A stretch of 23,563 bases of DNA from a virus, in IMG/VR virus record IMGVR_UViG_3300044825_002266, positions 1 to 23,563 of that record. One strand, given 5' to 3'. Shown here piece after piece: positions 12,338 through 18,617 of the stretch (the stretch's first letter is position 1; every line of letters starts with the position of its first letter). Below the pieces are notes generated by a model, which saw nothing but the letters and a program-made list of their open reading frames with translations, made no database searches and was not told where the DNA came from. The position numbers and the translations under genes are program-made.

Positions 12338-15300
12338 TTATGCTTGTGCTTCAGTCCAGGATAGACGAGCAGCAACTGAAATTGGAACACCTGAAAGGTT
12401 TGTTGCGGTAATGGTAAAGGTATCTGGACCATCTGGGTAGATGCCAGTGTTAGCGAAGGTTCCGCCACCACCAACGATAGAGTTACCAAGATCTCTAACT
12501 TGTGTAAGATCTAGAGTACCAGCACCAGTTCCAACGTAGAATCCACAAACAACCTCACCACCAATCATTGTTACGCCATAACCAGCTTGAGCGGAATGGT
12601 CTGCAATTTGAGAAAGACTGGAGTTGATAGTAGAAAATCTGTTACCAACAGCATTTGTCCAAACTGTTGGGAATGCAGGCGCTGCATTCAGGTATCCACG
12701 AACAAGAATAGCAGTTGTAACACCCGTTACAGACATTCCAAGACCTCTCATAACTAACTGCATTCTATTGACGAGTTCTCTTTGTCCAAATCCTCCAGGA
12801 ACACCATTATCGGCGGAAGGAGAAACTCGAATTGAGAATAGTCCTCTTTCAGAGTTTGCAGGAATAGCTACTGGGTTAGATTGACCGTAAGTAAATACGA
12901 GTGACTTATCATCATCATATCTACCATCCATGATAACACTTGTACCCCAGTGCGAGATTGCTGGAGCAAATGTTGGGTAAGCAAGTTCAACCACAGTTGG
13001 TCTAGTTGCGGAGAAAGTAAATGTCTGAGCACCTGCAACCCCAGCAGTTGTTGCCATTGGAGGAACAATAATATTTGGGTTATTATCAAGAGAAGGGGTA
13101 CTAAACGTAATTGAGTTAATACCAATTGCAGTAATAAAGGTATTTGCAGCAAAAGAAGTTGATCCAAGACCAGAGATAACTCTTTGACCTACTTGTAGAA
13201 GAGCAGTTGATCCAACACCAACGTTGTTTCCTGCACCAATGGTAACGCTTAGGCCGAATGGATATCCAGATCTACCTCTAGTAAGTCCAGTCAGAGATGT
13301 TGTACCAATACCAGCATAGTTAATATATTCATATTGATCACCAGTTCCTGGGAAGTCTCCAGGTCTTCTTACAAGAACTGTACCAGAAGGAGCAGGGAAT
13401 CCAGCAGTAGATGCAATACCAATATAGTTATCGGTGCTAACAACAGTTCCAGTAGTGATAGTTGTAGGAGGATGTGTGACAGTTTCATAACGAGCTGGTA
13501 AGTTACCAGATCTCATGTATGCTTCTTGATTGACATTGTTATTAGCTAACTTATGGCAATACAATACATCGCCGTTTATTGCGCGGAATCCCCAACGAAT
13601 GAATCCAGCACCATACCAAGAGTAGTCCATATAGAACATCTGCATCTTGGAAAGATCGATGTTATATCCAGAAGGACCAGTTCCATCCATCTTATCGAGG
13701 TTCCACTGAGACTGAGGAATTCTTAGATCGTCAGTTCTCGTGACAGTTACATACTCATCTCTTGGTCCTCTGTAAGCAGGGTTAATTCTAATCTCAGTAT
13801 CACTCAAGATATCCGTAACCTTATATGTCTGTCCACGAATTACAATGTTACCACCAACAGTCAATTGTCTAGAGAATAATGTTGGGAAGTTGGGGTTGCT
13901 CTGAGTAACTTGTGTTGATTCTTGAGTTACTGTGACTCTTCCTGCAATTTGTAAGATAGATTGTCTTCTAACCAAGAATAAGGTTGTGCCATCGTGTTCA
14001 AAGAACACTCCATTTTGGAAGTCAAATAAACCAAGTCTAGAAATAGCACCCGTCCACGTAGTTACGTTTGCAACATAATTTCCAGTTGCTGTGGTAGCAG
14101 AGGGAGAAGTAAGTGCAGTGTAAGTAAAGGTATTTGCTCCAGTAACGCCCGTAACTTCAAAAGTTCCATTGTATGCACTTTCATTACATCCAGAAACAGT
14201 AATTTGAGTTCCGGGAACAACTCTTACAATTCCGTGAACTTCTTTCGCTCTAATAGTAACAGTTGTTCCAGAGGAAGTAATAGTTTCAATCGGAATATTT
14301 GGTTTAAGAATGGTTCCAGAACTTATCTGAATACCTTTACCGGATTGATAGCGGAAGTATCTACGAGTTTGGCGAACAACATGCTCATAATTAGATTGAG
14401 CATTTGTTCCAAAAATAACTCCACCGTCAAATGCTCTATGCAGAACTCCTCCACTAGGTCTTACATAAACTGTTGCTTGGTTAAATGCAGTTGTTGCAAG
14501 TCCAACAGGAGCACTATTTACATAATAGGTAAATTGTGTGCTTGATCCAACAGTAGCGACTTGGAAATTTCCATTTGGTGATGCTTGTCCAATTACTCCA
14601 CCCTGAGCACCAATGGCAAGTGCAGTATTCTGTCCAGTAAAGATGCTGGTGATGCCAATCTCATTACCAACAACTAATCCGTGAGGAACTTGAGTTGTAA
14701 CAGTAACAGCAAAACCTGGGTTAATCGTAGCAGCCCAGGTGCTGGTTGAGAATCCACCAAGTGGCATTGAGAGAGGGGTTCCGACACCAATTCTTGAGCC
14801 AGTAAAAGTAGTACCCGAAAAAATACCAGTTCTTGCCAGTGATAAGCAAGTTACAATGCCAGTATCATTTCTTAGTCTGGCAGTAAAGGTTGCAATTCCT
14901 GTTCCGCCACCATCTTCAATAATATAGTTTCCATTAACGTTTGAAATATTACCATCTTGAATAAAGATTGGTGTTCCGTTTGGAGGTAATGCTTGAGTAG
15001 ATGCAATAGTTACTCTTCTCGATCCCGTTGGCATTGTTAATGTAGTAATGCCTGAGATGACTACACCACCAGCAGAGGTTCCTGTTGTTGCAGAAAATCC
15101 AACTAAATTAATTGCTGAAGGCGCAGCAAAGGGTCTTTGATTGCATAGAATAATAGTTTCCCACTTCGATGCTTGAGATCCATATTCAAAGTCAGTATCA
15201 ATCAAAGACTGTGGTTCAGAAACTCTAAACTTATTAACAGGGTCAGTAAGAGTAGCACATGGTTCGAATAAAAGGTTAGTCTCTTCAACAAAGATTTGAA

Positions 15301-15541
15301 GAGTATCACTTGAGCTCATCGCACTGCAATCTGTGCTGACAACAACGGTCGTTCTATTTGTTGTTGAATTATAAGTAAGAGAAGTAGCTCTTCTCTGTGC
15401 ATCAGCAAAGTTATAAATTACCGTATTTAGATACGAGGTATTCGTGATTAAAAGTAAAGTTTTCCTGTCGGCATACCCATCAATCACAATGGTATTGGTT
15501 GATGGTGTAAAACTAATTAAATTTCTGAGTCTCTTTGCCAT
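12338..15541 (-). CDS. Large virion structural / tail fibre protein
   Basis: 1067 residues. The N-terminus (RLRNLISFTPSTNTIVIDGY...LLLITNTSYLNTVIYNFAD) and the block FRVSEPQSLIDTDFEYGSQ, followed by SKWETIILCNQRP, recur in cyanomyovirus structural proteins often labelled tail fibre. The middle is a series of beta-rich Thr/Gly/Val modules, several related (VTVTTQVPHGLVVGNEIGI, VTIRAKEVHGIVRVVPGTQI), probably beta-sandwich repeats. The C-terminal ~250 residues (FTYGQSNPVAIPANSERGLF to VAARLSWTEAQA) look like a distinct globular domain. A GGGAG ribosome binding site and an upstream TATAAATA indicate late expression. The protein is on the virion by inference; receptor binding is possible, not shown. 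Confidence 0.8.
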   Translation of the reverse strand: MAKRLRNLISFTPSTNTIVIDGYADRKTLLLITNTSYLNTVIYNFADAQRRATSLTYNSTTNRTTVVVSTDCSAMSSSDTLQIFVEETNLLFEPCATLTDPVNKFRVSEPQSLIDTDFEYGSQASKWETIILCNQRPFAAPSAINLVGFSATTGTSAGGVVISGITTLTMPTGSRRVTIASTQALPPNGTPIFIQDGNISNVNGNYIIEDGGGTGIATFTARLRNDTGIVTCLSLARTGIFSGTTFTGSRIGVGTPLSMPLGGFSTSTWAATINPGFAVTVTTQVPHGLVVGNEIGITSIFTGQNTALAIGAQGGVIGQASPNGNFQVATVGSSTQFTYYVNSAPVGLATTAFNQATVYVRPSGGVLHRAFDGGVIFGTNAQSNYEHVVRQTRRYFRYQSGKGIQISSGTILKPNIPIETITSSGTTVTIRAKEVHGIVRVVPGTQITVSGCNESAYNGTFEVTGVTGANTFTYTALTSPSATTATGNYVANVTTWTGAISRLGLFDFQNGVFFEHDGTTLFLVRRQSILQIAGRVTVTQESTQVTQSNPNFPTLFSRQLTVGGNIVIRGQTYKVTDILSDTEIRINPAYRGPRDEYVTVTRTDDLRIPQSQWNLDKMDGTGPSGYNIDLSKMQMFYMDYSWYGAGFIRWGFRAINGDVLYCHKLANNNVNQEAYMRSGNLPARYETVTHPPTTITTGTVVSTDNYIGIASTAGFPAPSGTVLVRRPGDFPGTGDQYEYINYAGIGTTSLTGLTRGRSGYPFGLSVTIGAGNNVGVGSTALLQVGQRVISGLGSTSFAANTFITAIGINSITFSTPSLDNNPNIIVPPMATTAGVAGAQTFTFSATRPTVVELAYPTFAPAISHWGTSVIMDGRYDDDKSLVFTYGQSNPVAIPANSERGLFSIRVSPSADNGVPGGFGQRELVNRMQLVMRGLGMSVTGVTTAILVRGYLNAAPAFPTVWTNAVGNRFSTINSSLSQIADHSAQAGYGVTMIGGEVVCGFYVGTGAGTLDLTQVRDLGNSIVGGGGTFANTGIYPDGPDTFTITATNLSGVPISVAARLSWTEAQA

Positions 15542-15572
15542 TTTGCTCCCTGCTTGCTTTTATATTAATGAT

Positions 15573-15580
15573 TATTTATA
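15573..15580 (-). promoter_or_regulatory. Late promoter TATAAATA
   Basis: An exact T4 late octamer on the minus strand, about 32 bases before the ATG of the 1067-aa fibre gene. Together with the terminator at 12289-12313 it makes that gene a self-contained late transcription unit. Confidence 0.75.
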
Positions 15581-15588
15581 AAAAATGA

Positions 15589-15777
15589 TCAAATACCAAA
15601 TCCAATTGCAAAAGCAATTGCGGTTGTGTTTGTTGCAATTACACTACCACCTGCGGTGGTTCCATCATGAACAACTAATGTTTTTTTATCGGTATCCACA
15701 GTAACTTCAGCTAAAGCTCCAGTAAAAGTTGCATGTTGTGCCGTAGTGCCTCTACGGAATTGCACCTGTTTTGTCAT
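15589..15777 (-). CDS. Stand-alone Mtd-like N-terminal domain protein
   Basis: 62 residues: MTKQVQFRRGTTAQHATFTG, ALAEVTVDTDKKTLVVHDGT, TAGGSVIATNTTAIAFAIGF and GI. The VQFRRGTTAxHxxFTG and EVTVDTDKKTLVVHDG motifs are those of the major-tropism-determinant-like N-terminal domain often found at the start of phage fibres, and they match the first ~48 residues of the 827-aa fibre at 18618-21101. Here the domain stands alone with a short hydrophobic end. It could be a trimeric collar or adaptor, a remnant of a deleted fibre, or a recombination donor. A GATAAATA late-like promoter precedes it. Confidence 0.78.
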   Translation of the reverse strand: MTKQVQFRRGTTAQHATFTGALAEVTVDTDKKTLVVHDGTTAGGSVIATNTTAIAFAIGFGI

Positions 15778-15803
15778 TTTTGGGGTGATTGCAGTTGTAC
15801 TTT

Positions 15804-15811
15804 TATTTATC
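15804..15811 (-). promoter_or_regulatory. Candidate late promoter GATAAATA
   Basis: Minus-strand GATAAATA, one mismatch from the T4 octamer, about 27 bases before the start of the 62-aa domain gene. A second similar octamer lies 26 bases further upstream. Confidence 0.5.
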
Positions 15812-15829
15812 TGGTAAAGTTTTTTTGCC

Positions 15830-15837
15830 TATTTATT
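15830..15837 (-). promoter_or_regulatory. Candidate late promoter AATAAATA
   Basis: Minus-strand AATAAATA contains the TAA stop of the sulfotransferase-like gene. It is the more distal of two late-like octamers before the 62-aa gene. Confidence 0.35.
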
Positions 15838-16573
15838 TCAATAGATTATTGGGTATATTTGAAATTATTTCACTCACTGACAAAACCAGATCACCAATCT
15901 CAGGATACTGATTGCACAAATCATTTTCAATAATTCCGAAGGAAGGGTATAAAGTTTTAACTGTCCCAAAAATAGGAAGCACTGTTTCATTCACTGAAGT
16001 ATCTTTACCATTAATTCCAAGAGATTTTACATATATGTTTGATAGATCAAAATCTTTTATTTTTTCAATTTCAAAGTGATCGCAAACCAAATCCATAGTT
16101 TCTTTTTTGTTCTTCAAAAAATTATTGGATTCTATCCACATTATATCTTTGCTTTCTCTTATCCATTGAATGTTATTCAACCACATAAAAGCGATTTTTT
16201 CCAAATCAGTTTTAAATTGATCTGAGTTCAATGAAGAATGGCAGTTGTTTAAATGATGTTCATACTTTGAAGAAATAATACTCTCCATATATGATGAAGA
16301 CTTTATTTTAAACAGATGATGTTTTAATTTTCGGTACAAAAATACTTTTTTTCCAGGAATGTTGTTTACAAACGGACAATAACCACTTCCAAATTTGACT
16401 ACAATGTTATTACAGTCTTCTGTCAGTTCTAGATCTTTATTGAATAGTAAATTGTTTGCCCAAGATGGTTCTGAATAAACAATAGTAGAATTTGCTAGCA
16501 ATGTTGCCATCAATGTAGATCCACAATGAGAAGTATGGTAGATCTGATTGATATTAATATCACTGATTTTCAT
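15833..16573 (-). CDS. Sulfotransferase-like P-loop protein
   Basis: 246 residues from the ATG at 16573, MKISDININQIYHTSHCGST. The segment YHTSHCGSTLMATLL (12-26) fits the 5'-phosphosulfate-binding loop of sulfotransferases of the type H-x-S-x-C-G-S-T-L-L, and SEP at 34-36 resembles the conserved acidic site that follows. A later segment VFLYRKLKHHLFKIKSSSYM could hold the 3'-phosphate-binding Arg/Ser. Such enzymes move sulfate from PAPS to hydroxyls of glycans, proteins or small molecules. The start overlaps the 2OG oxygenase end by 14 bases, with GAGG nine bases before it. The longer upstream reading frame was rejected. Base composition looks more AT-rich than the neighbouring fibre genes, hinting at transfer. 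Substrate unknown. Confidence 0.7.
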   Translation of the reverse strand: MKISDININQIYHTSHCGSTLMATLLANSTIVYSEPSWANNLLFNKDLELTEDCNNIVVKFGSGYCPFVNNIPGKKVFLYRKLKHHLFKIKSSSYMESIISSKYEHHLNNCHSSLNSDQFKTDLEKIAFMWLNNIQWIRESKDIMWIESNNFLKNKKETMDLVCDHFEIEKIKDFDLSNIYVKSLGINGKDTSVNETVLPIFGTVKTLYPSFGIIENDLCNQYPEIGDLVLSVSEIISNIPNNLLK

Positions 16574-17222
16574 TTGCCAAATCCTCATTCTTTTTTTCAA
16601 AACTTGCACCAAAAAAATGTGATATGCAATATCTACCGTGTCCAGAATAATAATCTCCATCATCTATACTGACCAACTTAACTCCATGAGTAACATAAGA
16701 GGGTAGTAAAATTAAACTATTATTCAAACACTTAAATTCATAATCATCATACTCTGGAAAAAATAATTCGCCACCTGAAAACTTTCTTGGTTCTTTATTA
16801 AAGTAACTAAATGCTAAGAAATCATGAAATATATCTGTATGTGGTTCATAGTAGTCCCCATTATGATAGTATCTTGCTTTCGTTATACAATAATTGGTAC
16901 AAAGAATTTTTTTATGTTGAGGAAATCTATCAAAGAATATATTTAAAAATCCGTGATTGAATAATTTTTGAGTGACTGTAATAATATTGGAAAGGTTTTT
17001 ATCGTTATATGCGGTATCTAATTGTATTGATCTAGATTTAGTTAGAAATTCTCCTGTTTGATAATCAACCGCCCCATGAATATATCCAGGTTCATACAAT
17101 TTTCCAGGTCTCGTTAGGAATTTAAGTTCTTCCCAAATCAATTCCAATTCTTCATCCGTGTAAAAATTTTCTATTATTAGATGTGGAAATGGTTCGTTAA
17201 AAATATTAATCTTCCTTTCCAT
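16560..17222 (-). CDS. 2-oxoglutarate/Fe(II)-dependent oxygenase, prolyl 4-hydroxylase type
   Basis: 220 residues. The Fe(II) triad is visible: His128 and Asp130 in YEPHTDIFHDF, and His179 in LLPSYVTHGV; Arg197 in SGHGRYCISHFF would bind the 2-oxoglutarate carboxylate. FSGGELFFPEYDD between them is the typical GGEL strand. The N-terminal half (NIFNEPFPHLIIENFYTDEE) matches P4H-like enzymes that open with FPHLIIDNF. These enzymes hydroxylate proline, other residues or small molecules. Several occur in marine T4-like phages with unknown substrates. It overlaps the sulfotransferase-like gene and sits among fibre genes, so the two probably act together. Confidence 0.85.
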   Translation of the reverse strand: MERKINIFNEPFPHLIIENFYTDEELELIWEELKFLTRPGKLYEPGYIHGAVDYQTGEFLTKSRSIQLDTAYNDKNLSNIITVTQKLFNHGFLNIFFDRFPQHKKILCTNYCITKARYYHNGDYYEPHTDIFHDFLAFSYFNKEPRKFSGGELFFPEYDDYEFKCLNNSLILLPSYVTHGVKLVSIDDGDYYSGHGRYCISHFFGASFEKKNEDLANENQ

Positions 17223-17255
17223 AATATATCACATATTTAAGTAATTATAATGTTC

Positions 17256-17735
17256 TCAATATCTTCTGTCAAATTCTGGTTGCTCCATATTAAGAGTCCA
17301 TGCTCTTTGACCCTCAGATCCTTCAACTTGTCTCCAATTTGAAATAGATTCGTCCCATTCGTATTGATATGTATCCCAGGGTTTTGGAAATGGAGGTCTC
17401 CACTTCAATCTATCTGGGTCATACCACCAAAGAGGATGTGGTTGTTCTGGAATAGGTGGCAAAAATCTTTTATATTTTTCATTATAAGAATACCCAGGAG
17501 GAATAAACGCATCATACTGTTCATCATAAAAATCACCAATACCTGCATACTTATTTCTAAAGTTTGCATTATAAGATGTCTGAGCCCATTTTGTATCTAG
17601 CCCATATAGATTTTTTAGAAATTCAATTCCTTTTTGTTCAGATTCATTACCATTTTCATCTAGTATGTCATCATTAGATATAACAATGACTCGTGTTACT
17701 ACATTATTTTGATCTAATTCTGCAAAGTGTGCCAT
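17256..17735 (-). CDS. Conserved cyanophage protein in the fibre cluster
   Basis: 159 residues. MAHFAELDQNNVVTRVIVIS begins a small beta domain, followed by DENGNESEQKGIEFLKNLYG, a Tyr/Asn-rich FRNKYAGIGDFYDEQYDAFI, and a Trp/Pro-rich C-terminal half (PHPLWWYDPDRLKWRPPFPK, YQYEWDESISNWRQV). I recall close relatives in many cyanomyoviruses, usually near tail fibres, without known function. The aromatic-proline repeats suggest a surface-exposed virion component or a glycan-contacting tip. AGGA ribosome binding site upstream. Virion location is inference. Confidence 0.78.
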   Translation of the reverse strand: MAHFAELDQNNVVTRVIVISNDDILDENGNESEQKGIEFLKNLYGLDTKWAQTSYNANFRNKYAGIGDFYDEQYDAFIPPGYSYNEKYKRFLPPIPEQPHPLWWYDPDRLKWRPPFPKPWDTYQYEWDESISNWRQVEGSEGQRAWTLNMEQPEFDRRY

Positions 17736-17754
17736 ATGTTTTTTTCCTATTGAA

Positions 17755-18615
17755 TTAACTTACGGTAAAAGTTCCACCAGCAGTAAAGTCATGAATCACA
17801 TAATCAGTTCCACCGACATTTGCGGTAGTGATAGTTCCACCAGTTGCTTTTGTTACTGTACCAGGATATCTTACAATGACTCTTCCAGAACCCCCAGTGT
17901 ATGAAGTTGTAGATCCAGTTAAGGGTCTGGCACCACCACCAGTATTTGCGGGTTGAGTATTTGTAGTTGTTCCATCTCCATTATTTCCTGAGCTAGATGT
18001 CCCAACTCCTCCTCCACCAAAAGCAACAGTCGATGATGATCCTCCCCTAAATGTTGTTAAATTATATCCAGATCCACCAGCACCACCACCCGTAGTTGTT
18101 GCATTAGCACCCACTCCACCTTTTCCGCCGCCGCCACCTCCAGCGCCGGTGACGGGCGCTGTACTTTGTGATCGCCCAGATCCACCATTATTTCCTTGCC
18201 CAGAAGTTCCCAGTCCCCCGGCAGATATATTCAGATTACCTTGACCACCACCACCGGATCCACCAGATTGAGATCCTGTTTGAGGAGACGCTCCGTACCC
18301 ACCACCGACAGCATCTGAAGCGCCAGTAAATGTTGTGTTAGATCCATTTGCACTTCCAGTTCCTCCACCACCAATAGTAATAGTTCTACTCACTCCAGAA
18401 TTTAAAGTTGTAGAATAAATATACAAACCTCCACCACCACCGCCGCCGCCGATGGTGGGGGGGAAAAAATTATCATCAGTACCAAAGGATGTATTCTGCG
18501 CTCGCGCACCGCCACCACCAGCCATCATAAGAACTTCTATTGCTAGTGGAGGATTATTGGTAATATTTCTTCTTCTAGCAAATCCACCGTTAATTCTTGA
18601 TAGTATAGGAGACAT
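17755..18615 (-). CDS. Glycine-rich adhesin-like protein
   Basis: 286 residues. After a short N-terminus (MSPILSRINGGFARRR, then PPLAIEVLMMAGGGGARAQN), residues about 34-255 are dominated by Gly with Ser, Thr and Asn in runs such as GGGGGGGG and GGSGGGGQGN, ending in GGSGRVIVRYPGT and a final VIHDFTAGGTFTVS strand. Glycine-rich blocks of this type can fold as bundles of polyglycine-II helices, as in the T-even tip adhesin gp38, though the sequence is not a clear gp38 homologue. The C-terminal SGRVIVRYP motif is common in glycine-rich phage fibre proteins. It lies directly downstream of the 827-aa fibre (two-base gap) with a strong GGAGG site, so a tip or side adhesin of that fibre is likely. 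Confidence 0.72.
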   Translation of the reverse strand: MSPILSRINGGFARRRNITNNPPLAIEVLMMAGGGGARAQNTSFGTDDNFFPPTIGGGGGGGGLYIYSTTLNSGVSRTITIGGGGTGSANGSNTTFTGASDAVGGGYGASPQTGSQSGGSGGGGQGNLNISAGGLGTSGQGNNGGSGRSQSTAPVTGAGGGGGGKGGVGANATTTGGGAGGSGYNLTTFRGGSSSTVAFGGGGVGTSSSGNNGDGTTTNTQPANTGGGARPLTGSTTSYTGGSGRVIVRYPGTVTKATGGTITTANVGGTDYVIHDFTAGGTFTVS

Positions 18616-18617
18616 AA

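Noticed and set aside
12868-13167. 99-residue Leu/Gln-rich minus-strand frame inside the 1067-aa fibre
   Set aside because: Shifted-frame shadow of a confident coding sequence with low-complexity composition.
17233-17240. CTTAAATA as a late promoter for the 2OG-oxygenase gene
   Set aside because: Two mismatches from the octamer in a very AT-rich gap; chance occurrence is too likely.
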